This document shows, in pieces, positions 25,205 to 33,739 of a stretch of 46,932 nucleotides of DNA. The stretch's first letter is position 1. Each line of letters begins with the position of its first letter. Made by a program: the position numbers and the translations under genes. Source of the DNA: CAZDRI01 sp964508055 (GTDB taxonomy: Bacteria; Pseudomonadota; Gammaproteobacteria; PS1; Pseudothioglobaceae); NCBI GenBank assembly GCA_964508055.1, contig CAZDRI010000013.1:1-46932 (forward strand). Direction: 5' to 3'. A model generated the notes under the pieces. That model searched no databases, was not told where the DNA came from, and saw nothing but the letters and a program-made list of their open reading frames with translations.

Positions 25205-25822
25205 TTAACTTGCCTTGATATTATTAAATAAACTCATATCACAATCAGGCAAAGTTGCTACCATATGTATTCTATCTTCTTCACCACCATTAAATGCATT
25301 ATGATATTTTGTAGTATCCGTAAGCCATACCGAACCATCAGCAGGTATGTTAAAAGCAATAGAATCAATAACCATAATTGAACCTGGATTAGTCAATATA
25401 GCTATATGTAATCTTGGTTCAGGGTCTCTATGCCAGCTTAAAGTAGTCCTTGCTAACTTCCACAATATCCTAACTCTCCCCAGTTTGTATTTGCTAGTTA
25501 GTTCATCATATACTTCCTTAAAATAAGTATCAGCAAATAGTTCTACAAACTGTGAATACTTTTTTTCATCAATTATATTTTCTCTTTGAACTTCTTTGTT
25601 AGTATGATCTGGTGTAGTCCAATAAATACCTCTTACATTACCACCAGTGATTGAATTTTTATCACCAGGTATTTGAGTTAGGCATATAGCATTAATATCC
25701 TTTTCTCCTAAAGGTGACTCTCTTTTGACTCTTGAATCTACAATTGCAACAGCCTGTCTTAATTTTTTTATCTCAAAAGAAAAATCTTTATCTTTATAAA
25801 AACCTTTTGGATATTTGTCCAT
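25205..25822 (-). CDS. Fe(II)/2-oxoglutarate oxygenase, aspartyl/asparaginyl beta-hydroxylase-like, inside the dsr operon
   Basis: This 205-residue soluble protein is not a canonical Dsr component. Its C-terminal half has a cupin-type oxygenase signature: S-W-H-R-D gives the H-x-D metal pair (His131, Asp133). Y-H-N-A-F-N-G gives the distal His174, and Arg184 ten residues later (D-R-I-H-M-V) is in the place of the 2-oxoglutarate-binding arginine. This arrangement matches the aspartyl/asparaginyl beta-hydroxylase family, and all expected catalytic residues are present. It follows dsrH by 22 bp and precedes dsrC by 64 bp on the same strand, so it is almost certainly co-transcribed with the sulfur-oxidation genes. 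The substrate is unknown; a Dsr protein would be a guess from position only. Confidence 0.75.
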   Translation of the reverse strand: MDKYPKGFYKDKDFSFEIKKLRQAVAIVDSRVKRESPLGEKDINAICLTQIPGDKNSITGGNVRGIYWTTPDHTNKEVQRENIIDEKKYSQFVELFADTYFKEVYDELTSKYKLGRVRILWKLARTTLSWHRDPEPRLHIAILTNPGSIMVIDSIAFNIPADGSVWLTDTTKYHNAFNGGEEDRIHMVATLPDCDMSLFNNIKAS

Positions 25823-25844
25823 ATTTACTATCTTTTAAAATAAA

Positions 25845-26141
25845 TTATAACCACGAAACAGGAGTGTCATGCTCCACCACTAAATCAACAAAACCCTGAT
25901 AATTAGTGAGCTTAATGCCATCAGATACATTTTCTAAAATGCCTCTTGCGTTTAAATCTTCTTCTAAAGCATAGACTTTTCCATTCTTTACAAGTTCAGC
26001 TATTATTGCTGATTTTTTAGTTTTCGTTGCTCCAATAACACCATCCTCAATTAATAGTATTAAATCATTTTCATCAATTAAATTGACACATGACTCTAAA
26101 TTATTATTTTCAAAAGGTGATTTATTAATTATATGTAGCAT
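25845..26141 (-). CDS. dsrH: DsrH, subunit of the DsrEFH sulfurtransferase
   Basis: DsrH is the smallest subunit of the DsrE2F2H2 complex (related to TusB), which passes sulfur towards DsrC. The 98-residue protein begins M-L-H-I-I-N-K-S-P-F, typical for DsrH/TusB. It has the conserved cysteine at residue 18 (E-S-C-V-N) and ends in V-S-W-L. GGAG lies 5 bp before the ATG. It follows dsrF by 12 bp. Confidence 0.93.
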   Translation of the reverse strand: MLHIINKSPFENNNLESCVNLIDENDLILLIEDGVIGATKTKKSAIIAELVKNGKVYALEEDLNARGILENVSDGIKLTNYQGFVDLVVEHDTPVSWL

Positions 26142-26153
26142 ATCATCTCCTTT

Positions 26154-26558
26154 TTAAAAGCTTAAAATCACATCTTGACTAGACATTATCTTTGTCATTT
26201 CTTTACTATCAACTAACTTTATTGAAGGTTTTTCAGCCCAATCATCATCTTCATCTTCGTAAGTTAAAGGAAGTAAATTATCTAATGATAAACCTCTTTC
26301 TTCTAAAGATTCTTTGTGAACAAATATTTTATTAACATCATAATCACCTAAAGCTTTATAAGTAGCAGAAAAGTTTTTCATCCCTATTCCTTCAGTATTT
26401 TGCCCATTAGTAATTTGGTAAACTCCATCATCAATAAAAGCAAGACTTACATCTTGGTCAAATGCTGCTGCAATTAACACTACTTCAAGTGATTCTAAAG
26501 CATATATTGTGCCATAAGGAGCTTTACGATTTAAATACATAAATTTCTTAACATTCAT
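26154..26558 (-). CDS. dsrF: DsrF, subunit of the DsrEFH sulfurtransferase
   Basis: DsrF (TusC-related) forms the core of the DsrE2F2H2 ring. From the ATG at 26558 it has 134 residues beginning M-N-V-K-K-F-M-Y-L-N-R-K-A-P-Y-G, the usual DsrF opening. A TTG five codons upstream (26573) is open in frame, but GGAG lies 9 bp before the ATG, the ideal spacing, and only 4 bp then separate dsrE and dsrF; so I choose 26558. An acidic stretch (E-D-E-D-D-D-W) lies near the C-terminus. Confidence 0.93.
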   Translation of the reverse strand: MNVKKFMYLNRKAPYGTIYALESLEVVLIAAAFDQDVSLAFIDDGVYQITNGQNTEGIGMKNFSATYKALGDYDVNKIFVHKESLEERGLSLDNLLPLTYEDEDDDWAEKPSIKLVDSKEMTKIMSSQDVILSF

Positions 26559-26562
26559 TAGC

Positions 26563-26961
26563 CTAATCTCCAAATATAACTAATCTATCAGATTGAATTG
26601 CTGCTTCTACTAATTGACCTAAGCCTGAAATTCTAAATCTAGCATCAATATTATTACTGTCTTTAGAATTTTTCTTAGCTTCAGATTCATCTAACATACC
26701 CCTTCTTAAAGCAGCTGCAACACACACAACTTTATCAATCTCACTGCCATCAGTATTTTTTAAATCACCCCAATTATTTACTATATGTCTATCATCTTGC
26801 GGTGGAACTGTTAGACGCGATGCATTATTCACTCCATCATGATAAAAAAATATCCTAAAAATCTCATGTCCTGCATCAATTGCTGCTTTAGTGAACTTAT
26901 AAGCACTATCAGAAGATTGATGCTGATATGGCCCTTCATTAATTTGAACTGATATTTTCAT
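26563..26961 (-). CDS. dsrE: DsrE, active subunit of the DsrEFH sulfurtransferase
   Basis: DsrE (TusD-related) carries the persulfide that is handed to DsrC. The 132-residue protein has the conserved active-site cysteine at residue 80 in V-V-C-V-A-A-A-L-R-R-G, equivalent to the essential cysteine of Allochromatium DsrE. The F-F-Y-H-D-G-V segment (about 38-44) is also typical. Presence of DsrEFH is restricted to sulfur oxidisers, so it fixes the direction of the pathway. It follows dsrB by only 3 bp. Confidence 0.95.
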   Translation of the reverse strand: MKISVQINEGPYQHQSSDSAYKFTKAAIDAGHEIFRIFFYHDGVNNASRLTVPPQDDRHIVNNWGDLKNTDGSEIDKVVCVAAALRRGMLDESEAKKNSKDSNNIDARFRISGLGQLVEAAIQSDRLVIFGD

Positions 26962-26964
26962 AAT

Positions 26965-28038
26965 TTAAAGTCTTATATGTGCAGATGAGTTTAATTGGTG
27001 TCTAGTACCCTTCCAATCAGATATATGATACTTGGTGAACGGTAAGCCTGTTTTTTTAAAGAATGATTTCCAGCCAATTCTTTCAATCCACTCTCCAACT
27101 CTTTCCCAATCTTTTGCGTCTTCTTTATAAATTCTTAAAATTGTTTTAACAACTGCAGCAACTTCGGGCCATCTTGGTGGATTATTAGGGAGCCCTGCTA
27201 CTACTAATTTTTGAAATGATGGCTTACTTCTAGCATTTGAATTCTTACCACCAACCCAAATAGCAAGTTTAGAATGCTCAGGGTCATTAATTTGCATTGG
27301 AGGACATGGAGGAAAACAAGCTCCACAACACATACATTTTTTCTCATCAACTTCCAATGAAGGTTTGCCATTAACCATAGCTGGTCTAATTGCTGCTACT
27401 GGACACCTAGCCACTACCGATGGTCTTTCACAGACATTTGCTACTAAATCATGATTAATTTTTGGTGGTTTAGTATGCTGAACATTAATAGCTATGTCTC
27501 CTTGACCCCCACAATTTATTTGACAACAAGAAGTAGTAAGATGAACTCTGTTAGGCATTTCTTCTGCTTTAAATTCATCAATAAGTTCATCCATTAATGA
27601 TTTTACAACGCCTGATGCATCAGTGCCTGGAATATCACAATGCAACCAACCTTGAGTATGAGCTATCATAGATACTGAAGGACCAGTACCTCCTACTGGA
27701 AAGCCTTCTTTTTCTAATTTTTCAATTAAAGGCTTAACTTTTGATTCATCATCTACCATAAACTCTATATTAGAACGCATAGTAAAACGCACATGCCCAT
27801 CAGCATAGTCATCTGCAATATCAGCTAATTTTCTAATGGTAAATATATCCATTTGTCTTTGAGTTCCAGCACGAACAGTCCAGATTGTTTCACCATTTTT
27901 TGAACTATGTCGTAAAACTCCAGGGCGTGGTCTATCATGGTAAGCCCACTGACCAAAATTTCTTCTCATTGTAGGATGCATATATTGCATCGGGTCAGGA
28001 ACCCCCGTTTCTATTGGCATTCTTGGTGCTTCAGCCAT
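26965..28038 (-). CDS. dsrB: Reverse dissimilatory sulfite reductase, beta subunit
   Basis: DsrB pairs with DsrA in the siroheme enzyme that oxidises sulfur bound to DsrC to sulfite. The 357-residue length is usual. The siroheme/cluster region has W-L-H-C-D-I-P (Cys134), T-T-S-C-C-Q-I-N-C-G-G (Cys171, Cys172, Cys176) and C-E-R-P. The ferredoxin-type domain has R-C-P-V-A-A-I-R-P and K-C-M-C-C-G-A-C-F-P-P-C-P-P-M. It follows dsrA by about 30 bp. Confidence 0.97.
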   Translation of the reverse strand: MAEAPRMPIETGVPDPMQYMHPTMRRNFGQWAYHDRPRPGVLRHSSKNGETIWTVRAGTQRQMDIFTIRKLADIADDYADGHVRFTMRSNIEFMVDDESKVKPLIEKLEKEGFPVGGTGPSVSMIAHTQGWLHCDIPGTDASGVVKSLMDELIDEFKAEEMPNRVHLTTSCCQINCGGQGDIAINVQHTKPPKINHDLVANVCERPSVVARCPVAAIRPAMVNGKPSLEVDEKKCMCCGACFPPCPPMQINDPEHSKLAIWVGGKNSNARSKPSFQKLVVAGLPNNPPRWPEVAAVVKTILRIYKEDAKDWERVGEWIERIGWKSFFKKTGLPFTKYHISDWKGTRHQLNSSAHIRL

Positions 28039-28070
28039 ATCTAATCTCCTTATATTATATTTATATTAAA

Positions 28071-29378
28071 TTAAGCAGTTTTTTTAGCTTTATTTTTGTT
28101 ATACCACTTTATTGCTTCTTCATTCCATTGATCCATACGAACATAAGATATATTACGAGTTGTGCTTACCATATTAGGGTCTACATCTATTCCTATACCT
28201 TCTAAAAAGTTAGCTAAACCTATTCTCTCAATCATCTCACCTGTTCTTTCATGCTCTAATGCATTTTCAGCAAAGAAGTCAATAATCTCTTCAGCAATTT
28301 CAACTAGCTTTTCATAATCTTCTTCTGTATCAAGTTTCATAAAAGGTATTAAAACTGTTCCAAAAAGATCTCCAATTTTTAATGTTCTTTTACCACCAAT
28401 AATAAGTGTTACACCTTTTTCATCTCCTGGAGATAATATTGCCCCTTCTTTGTAGTCATCTACATACTTATGAGTAAGTGGCGATGTTGCATTCAAACAA
28501 TGCATACATCTAACACAATCATTATTATCTATTGTTAAAGAATCATCATTATGTAATGTCATCGCATTAGTTGGACAACGAGAAGTAATATTATCAACAA
28601 CATAAGATCTACCTTTGTCTTTAACCATTTTTTTCCAAGCATCTTTATTTATTTTAATATCATCTTTCCAAGTGCCAATAACTGACAAGTCTGCTCTTTG
28701 CACTGAATTCATACAATCATTAGGACAGCCTGAAACTTTAAACTTAAATTTATAAGGGAGTGCTGGACGATGCATATCATCAAGGAAGTTATTAACTAAT
28801 AATCTGTGAATTTTTTGTTCATTTGCATTAGACATCTCACAACGGGATGCTCCTACACAAGACATACCTGTTCTTACTGCAGGTCCTGCTCCACCTAGAT
28901 CAAAGCCATAATCATTAATAGCATCAAATATTTTTTGAGTATTTTTTTCAGTTGCACCTTGAAACATAATATCTCCAGATTGTCCATGCAGAGCAATTAA
29001 TCCTGAACCGCCATTATCAACAAAAATATCGCACAAATCTCTTAACAAATCTGATGTGTAATGCATACCAGCAGCAGGTTGCACTCTTAAAGTATGAAAC
29101 TCTCCTGCATTTTTATATTTATAATCACCATCCTCGCCTTTTAATTCACTAAAGCGAGGGATTATTCCCCCTCCATAACCAATAACACCTACTGTGCCGC
29201 CTTTCCAATACCCTTTTTTAGTTACATAAGATTCTTCAAGTGTGGCCAATACATCTTTAACTACATCCGCTCCTTGAACATCGCTACTTGCTAATTCTTT
29301 TAATCCAGTTACAAAAGAAGGCCAAGGTCCTTTTTCTAACTCATCTAAGTTAGGGGTGTTATGTAATTCTTTAGCCAT
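28071..29378 (-). CDS. dsrA: Reverse dissimilatory sulfite reductase, alpha subunit
   Basis: DsrA is the alpha subunit of rDsr. The 435-residue protein has the coupled siroheme-[4Fe-4S] ligands as C-x5-C (Cys174, Cys180, in M-S-C-V-G-A-S-R-C-E) and C-x3-C (Cys218, Cys222, in G-C-P-N-D-C). The inserted ferredoxin domain has S-R-C-P-T-N-A-M and D-C-V-R-C-M-H-C (268-294). AGGAG stands before the ATG. It is the first gene of a thirteen- to fourteen-gene minus-strand operon and has a 318-bp upstream region with promoter-like features. Confidence 0.97.
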   Translation of the reverse strand: MAKELHNTPNLDELEKGPWPSFVTGLKELASSDVQGADVVKDVLATLEESYVTKKGYWKGGTVGVIGYGGGIIPRFSELKGEDGDYKYKNAGEFHTLRVQPAAGMHYTSDLLRDLCDIFVDNGGSGLIALHGQSGDIMFQGATEKNTQKIFDAINDYGFDLGGAGPAVRTGMSCVGASRCEMSNANEQKIHRLLVNNFLDDMHRPALPYKFKFKVSGCPNDCMNSVQRADLSVIGTWKDDIKINKDAWKKMVKDKGRSYVVDNITSRCPTNAMTLHNDDSLTIDNNDCVRCMHCLNATSPLTHKYVDDYKEGAILSPGDEKGVTLIIGGKRTLKIGDLFGTVLIPFMKLDTEEDYEKLVEIAEEIIDFFAENALEHERTGEMIERIGLANFLEGIGIDVDPNMVSTTRNISYVRMDQWNEEAIKWYNKNKAKKTA

Positions 29379-29436
29379 ATTAATTCTCCTTAAGTCTTTA
29401 TGATTGTTAAAAATACAATACTAATGTTGCTAAGGA

Positions 29437-29442
29437 ATTATA
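29437..29442 (-). promoter_or_regulatory. Candidate -10 box for the dsr operon
   Basis: An exact TATAAT on the minus strand upstream of dsrA. The expected -35 position (about 29460-29465) has no good TTGACA match, which fits an activator-dependent promoter. Confidence 0.5.
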
Positions 29443-29464
29443 CTGAAGTGCTTTTTATGGGTAA

Positions 29465-29482
29465 TTGTATTAAGTAATACAA
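29465..29482. promoter_or_regulatory. Perfect inverted repeat, candidate operator of the dsr operon
   Basis: TTGTATTA-AG-TAATACAA is a perfect 8-bp dyad with a 2-bp spacer. Its centre lies about 43 bp upstream of the start point implied by the -10 box, the place where activators contact RNA polymerase. It is not an FNR consensus. Confidence 0.5.
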
Positions 29483-29696
29483 AGAATATCCCTAAAGTAA
29501 TATAAAAATAAGAGCACTACATAATACAAAAATGTGCATTATGAATAAGATTTTTTCCAAATCTCAAACCTAATTTAACCTAACTCATAATAGCCTCAAA
29601 ATTCTACTAAAAGTTTATTTAACTCAAATTATGCATTAGGATTTTAAAGTAGAATGCAATTTCATTAATTAACTTCATAATATGTTAAGACCGCTA

Positions 29697-30395
29697 TTAC
29701 ATCCATATTACATTTGTTAATACTTGACCATTATCATATAGGCTAATTTCTCTATAACCTGTTTTATTAAAATCTTTAACAGACTGATTTGCGCTAGAAG
29801 GACAAGATAGTAATTTTATATTATTATATTGAAATTCCTTTGCCTCATGAGCATGCCCCCACACTATTGCTTTTACTTTTGGATATTTAGCTATGATTTT
29901 AAATAAATCATTAGGGTTTCTAATGGACTCATTATCATCCCACGAACTTTGCATAGAAACTACTGGGTGATGTAAAGCTATTAAATAATATTTTGCATTG
30001 TCGCTTGCTAATATATTAGTTAATTTTTTTAATTCATTATCAGATAAATAACCATAAGTTTTATTTTCTTTTACAGAGTTAAGCATAATAATTTGCCATT
30101 CGCCCAAGTGAAAAAAACTAGGCATTTTTTTTTGAAAATGTTTTTTTAAATTTATTAAATTATCATGATTACCAGCTAAGATATAAGTTATTGGAGCTAT
30201 TTTTTTTATAATCTTCTTGATATCTTTATAAGATTTATCATCTCCATAATGGCTTAAATCTCCAGTAAATATAACAGCAGCTATATCTTCTGCTAAATTA
30301 TCAACTATATTTTTTAATCTTTTTTTAGTAGCAATATTTTTGTATGATTTACCTTTGCTTATATGAGAATCTGTTATTTGAATTATTTTTTTCAT
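29697..30395 (-). CDS. Metallophosphoesterase (CpdA/Icc-like 3',5'-cyclic-nucleotide phosphodiesterase family)
   Basis: This 232-residue calcineurin-like phosphoesterase has all five metal motifs in order: D-S-H (residues 9-11), G-D-L-S-H-Y-G-D (about 45-52), G-N-H-D (about 76-79), A-L-H-H-P (about 142) and G-H-A-H (about 182-185). Motifs and size match CpdA/Icc, which hydrolyses cAMP, but close relatives have other substrates, so the symbol is left blank. The start overlaps the stop of alr by one base. Confidence 0.85.
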   Translation of the reverse strand: MKKIIQITDSHISKGKSYKNIATKKRLKNIVDNLAEDIAAVIFTGDLSHYGDDKSYKDIKKIIKKIAPITYILAGNHDNLINLKKHFQKKMPSFFHLGEWQIIMLNSVKENKTYGYLSDNELKKLTNILASDNAKYYLIALHHPVVSMQSSWDDNESIRNPNDLFKIIAKYPKVKAIVWGHAHEAKEFQYNNIKLLSCPSSANQSVKDFNKTGYREISLYDNGQVLTNVIWM

Positions 30396-31450
30396 TAATT
30401 ATCAAGCACAAATTTAACTCTATTACTTATATTTGATGTCAATTCATAACCAATGGTTTCACTACAATACGCTACCTCTTCTGCTGTTAGCTTTTCATCT
30501 CCCCAAAGGGTTGCCATGTCTCCAATGTTTACTTTTGTATTAACTATATCAACACATATAATATCCATAGATACTCTCCCAATTAAAGAGTGGCGTTTAT
30601 TATTAATTAAAACCGGTGTGCCAATTTTTGCATGTCTTGGATAGCCGTCTCTATATCCTATTGCTATTAAAGCTATAGTAGTATTTTTGTCACTAACCCA
30701 TGTCTGTCCATAACCTACAGAATGTCCTTTTTTTATTTTTTTTACACATATTATTGGAGCCATAAGTTTCATTACAGGTTTTAAATCAATGTCTATGCTT
30801 TTGTTATTTATACCAAAAGGAGATATGCCATAAAGCATAATGCCTGGTCTTACGAAATCAAAATGACTTTCAGGTATTGTTATTATTGCTGCAGAATTTG
30901 CTATACTTTTCTTTAATTTGCTTGGAGTATATTTGTTAAATATTGATAACTGCCTTTTATTAAAAGCATTACCAATATCATCTGCACAAGCAAAATGACT
31001 CATAATAGCTTTTATTTCAATATTAGGATTTTTACTAAGTTTATTCAGCCAATATTCTAATCTTTCTGGACTAAAACCTAATCTAGACATACCTGTATCA
31101 ATTTTTAGCCAAATTTTTATATGTTTTTTTATATTTAAAATATTTCTTAATTGCTGCTCGCAGTGAACAACAAATTCAACATTATCAATATAATTAATAT
31201 CTTTAAAAACATCACTTAGTATTAATAAAATTGGTTTATCAGTATATTTTCTAACCTCATAGGCTTCTGTTATTTGAGTAACTGCAAATATATCACAATT
31301 GTTAAGGTTTTTAACAACAAGCTTATTATGATGTCCATAGCTATTGCCCTTTACCATAGCTATTACTTTTGAATTTGGAGCAAATTTATATACTTTTTTT
31401 AAATTATGTTGAAGTGATTTTTTAGATATTAAGGCTATTGCTCTCATCAT
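30395..31450 (-). CDS. alr: Alanine racemase
   Basis: Alr makes D-alanine for peptidoglycan, with PLP on a lysine. The 351-residue protein has the PLP lysine in A-M-V-K-G-N-S-Y-G-H (about residue 34), slightly unlike the usual V-K-A-N-A-Y-G-H. It has D-T-G-M-S-R-L-G and the catalytic tyrosine in H-S-V-G-Y-G-Q-T-W. The V-S-M-D segment follows near residue 295. Two consecutive ATGs (31450, 31447) are possible starts and no clear Shine-Dalgarno separates them. The order rpsF-rpsR-rplI-dnaB-alr is a conserved gammaproteobacterial arrangement. Confidence 0.95.
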   Translation of the reverse strand: MMRAIALISKKSLQHNLKKVYKFAPNSKVIAMVKGNSYGHHNKLVVKNLNNCDIFAVTQITEAYEVRKYTDKPILLILSDVFKDINYIDNVEFVVHCEQQLRNILNIKKHIKIWLKIDTGMSRLGFSPERLEYWLNKLSKNPNIEIKAIMSHFACADDIGNAFNKRQLSIFNKYTPSKLKKSIANSAAIITIPESHFDFVRPGIMLYGISPFGINNKSIDIDLKPVMKLMAPIICVKKIKKGHSVGYGQTWVSDKNTTIALIAIGYRDGYPRHAKIGTPVLINNKRHSLIGRVSMDIICVDIVNTKVNIGDMATLWGDEKLTAEEVAYCSETIGYELTSNISNRVKFVLDN

Positions 31451-31458
31451 TAGAAAAA

Positions 31459-32883
31459 TTAATCATGACCAAAATTATTAGATGCAAAATCTGTGTTTGG
31501 AGCATCTATGCCGGAAAACTCATCATCATTTGCAAGATTTTTAAATGAGACAATATTACCATCAAATTTTAATTGAAAACTTCCTATAGGACCATTACGA
31601 TGTTTGGCAATTATAATATCAGCCTTGCCTTTTTCTTCTATATTGCCTTCATTGTAGACCTCATCTCTATAGATAAATATAATAATATCTGCATCTTGTT
31701 CAATTGCACCAGAATCTCGCAAATCAGCCATTTGAGGTATTCTCCCTTTATTTTCTTTACTCCTAGTTTCAACACCTCTATTTAATTGTGATAATGCTAT
31801 TATTGGAATGTTTAGTTCCTTAGCTAAAGATTTTAAAGAACGAGATATTTCTGAAATTTCTTGTACTCTATTATTCTCTGCATTACTTTGTGCTGACATA
31901 AGTTGTAAATAATCAACAACAATTAATGCTAAGTCTGGATGCTCTCTTTTTATCCTTCTACTTTTTGCCCTTATTTCAGTCGGTGTAATTGATGGAGTTT
32001 CATCCACTAAAATAACACTATTTTCTAAAGCATTTACTGCTTGATTAAAACTTTGCCAGTCTGCATCTGTAAGAGCGCCATTTCTGACTCTTGTTAAATC
32101 AATATGGCTAAATGATGAAATTAATCTTAAGACTAATTGCTCTGTCGGCATTTCTAAACTAAAAACTACAACTGGTCTTGGTTCATTGCTATGATGAGTA
32201 GCCATATACTCAACTAAATTCATTGCAAGTGTAGTTTTACCCATTGAAGGACGAGCGGCAATAATTATTAAATCTCCTTTTTGTAAGCCTGAAGTTATTT
32301 TATCTAATTTTGAAAATCCAGTTTCAAGACCAACAATATCCTTACCCTGCATTTCATGAACATGGTCTACAACATTTTTAATAACATCTTTTAAAGCTAC
32401 AACTTCTTTTTTATTTCTTGTTAATGTTTCTGAAATATCAAAAATTTTTTTCTCTGATAAGTCAATAAGTTCAGCAATTTTAAGATTATTTGGATTGTAT
32501 GCCATATCCATTATTTCAGAACTAGCTACAATGAGTTTACGGTATACTGATAATTCCTTTACATGTTTAGCATAAGCTTTAATATTAGAAATACTTGGGG
32601 TATTATCTGTTATTTCTACTAGATAATTTATGCCATCAATTTTACTTTCTAACTTTTTTTTGCGTAATAAATTTACTACAGTTAAGACATCTGCAGGTTC
32701 ATTTTGTTCTAATATTTGAGTAATTGTTTTAAAAATTATTTGATGTTTTTTAACATAAAAATCAGCTTCTGACAGAAAATCAGCTATTTTGTCCCATGCT
32801 TCATTATGCGATAAAAGACCTCCTAAAACAGATTGCTCAGATTCTATAGAATGTGGAGGTATTTTTATACTCTCAATATCCAT
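31459..32883 (-). CDS. dnaB: Replicative DNA helicase
   Basis: DnaB is the hexameric 5'-3' helicase of the replication fork. The 474-residue protein has the N-terminal interaction domain starting P-P-H-S-I-E-S-E-Q-S-V-L-G-G-L. The RecA-type core has Walker A A-A-R-P-S-M-G-K-T-T (about 208-217), F-S-L-E-M, and Walker B with V-V-D-Y-L-Q-L-M, then S-Q-L-N-R-G-V-E and D-L-R-D-S-G-A-I-E-Q-D-A-D. Its length is standard. The gene lies 8 bp upstream of alr. Confidence 0.97.
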   Translation of the reverse strand: MDIESIKIPPHSIESEQSVLGGLLSHNEAWDKIADFLSEADFYVKKHQIIFKTITQILEQNEPADVLTVVNLLRKKKLESKIDGINYLVEITDNTPSISNIKAYAKHVKELSVYRKLIVASSEIMDMAYNPNNLKIAELIDLSEKKIFDISETLTRNKKEVVALKDVIKNVVDHVHEMQGKDIVGLETGFSKLDKITSGLQKGDLIIIAARPSMGKTTLAMNLVEYMATHHSNEPRPVVVFSLEMPTEQLVLRLISSFSHIDLTRVRNGALTDADWQSFNQAVNALENSVILVDETPSITPTEIRAKSRRIKREHPDLALIVVDYLQLMSAQSNAENNRVQEISEISRSLKSLAKELNIPIIALSQLNRGVETRSKENKGRIPQMADLRDSGAIEQDADIIIFIYRDEVYNEGNIEEKGKADIIIAKHRNGPIGSFQLKFDGNIVSFKNLANDDEFSGIDAPNTDFASNNFGHD

Positions 32884-33002
32884 AAAGATAAAGTATATTA
32901 AAATTTAAGATTTTATCATTTTGCATAAAGCTATAGTTATATAAGAGAATAAATAATTAACTTATTCTAGATATTATTAAGATTTATTTTGTGAATTGTA
33001 TA

Positions 33003-33455
33003 CTACTCTTTTTTTGTACTTTTAACTATAACTTTAATAGTAGCAATTACATCCGAATGTAATGAAATATCAATGCTATACTCACCTACTTCGCGTATAA
33101 CTTTTGGCAAGTTAATTGATTTTTTTTCAATTTTAAAACCCATGTTATTTAATTCATCTACAATAGCAGTAGCATTAATAGAACCAAATAATTTACCTTC
33201 ATCACTAGTATTTGTTTTTACTACACATTCTGCTCCTTCTAATGACTTTTTCAATTCTATAGCATCATCTAATATTTTTTTTGCCTTTAACTCTAAATCT
33301 TTTTTAATTTTTTTAAATACTTCCATATTAGCTTTTGTTGCTAATTTTGCCTTGCCTTGAGGGATTAAATAATTTCTTGCATAACCTGGTTTAACATTTG
33401 CTAAGGTTCCTAAATCTCCTAATTTTTGGATTTTTTCTAATAAAATTACTTGCAT
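33003..33455 (-). CDS. rplI: 50S ribosomal protein L9
   Basis: L9 is an elongated large-subunit protein near the L1 stalk that helps maintain reading frame. The 150-residue product shows the N-domain pattern M-x-V-I-L-L-E-x-I-x-x-L-G-D-L-G with G-Y-A-R-N-Y-L-I-P-Q-G-K-A. A long connecting helix of lysine- and glutamate-rich sequence leads to the C-domain (G-K-L-F-G-S-I-N). It follows rpsR by 11 bp. Confidence 0.97.
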   Translation of the reverse strand: MQVILLEKIQKLGDLGTLANVKPGYARNYLIPQGKAKLATKANMEVFKKIKKDLELKAKKILDDAIELKKSLEGAECVVKTNTSDEGKLFGSINATAIVDELNNMGFKIEKKSINLPKVIREVGEYSIDISLHSDVIATIKVIVKSTKKE

Positions 33456-33466
33456 GATCGCCTCTT

Positions 33467-33727
33467 TTATTTTTTATGTTTATCAGTATAAGGAATTAAA
33501 GCAAGGAATCTTGCTCTTTTTATTGCTGTTGTTAATTGCCTTTGATATTTTGCACTTGTCCCTGTTAAGCGACTTGGAGTAATCTTACCACTCTCATCAA
33601 TATACTTTAGCAATAAATTGACATCTTTATAGTCAATTTCTTTTATACCTTTAGCAGTAAAATAACAATAATTATTGATATTATATTGTTGCCTATTATA
33701 TTTTTTTCTCTTTATTTGCTTTGCCAT
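33467..33727 (-). CDS. rpsR: 30S ribosomal protein S18
   Basis: S18 binds 16S rRNA together with S6 in the small subunit platform. The 86-residue protein has the Y-F-T-A-K-G-I-K-E-I-D-Y-K-D segment and the core L-L-K-Y-I-D-E-S-G-K-I-T-P-S-R-L-T-G-T-S-A-K-Y-Q. The usual Q-R-x-L-x-x-A-I-K-R-A-R end follows. It sits between rpsF and rplI in the conserved order. Confidence 0.97.
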   Translation of the reverse strand: MAKQIKRKKYNRQQYNINNYCYFTAKGIKEIDYKDVNLLLKYIDESGKITPSRLTGTSAKYQRQLTTAIKRARFLALIPYTDKHKK

Positions 33728-33739
33728 TTTTAATATTCC

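Larger units (their letters stand above)
29379..29696 (-). promoter_or_regulatory. Upstream region of the dsr operon
   Basis: No gene is visible in these 318 bp. On the minus strand a TATAAT lies about 60 bp before the dsrA ATG. A perfect 8-bp inverted repeat sits just upstream of where the -35 element would be. The heptamer AATACAA recurs at about 29412, 29476 and 29523 on the plus strand. Together this looks like the regulated promoter of the operon; the regulator is unknown. Confidence 0.6.

Noticed and set aside
26559..26573. Upstream TTG start for DsrF
   Set aside because: It would overlap dsrE and consume the Shine-Dalgarno that is ideally spaced for the ATG at 26558.
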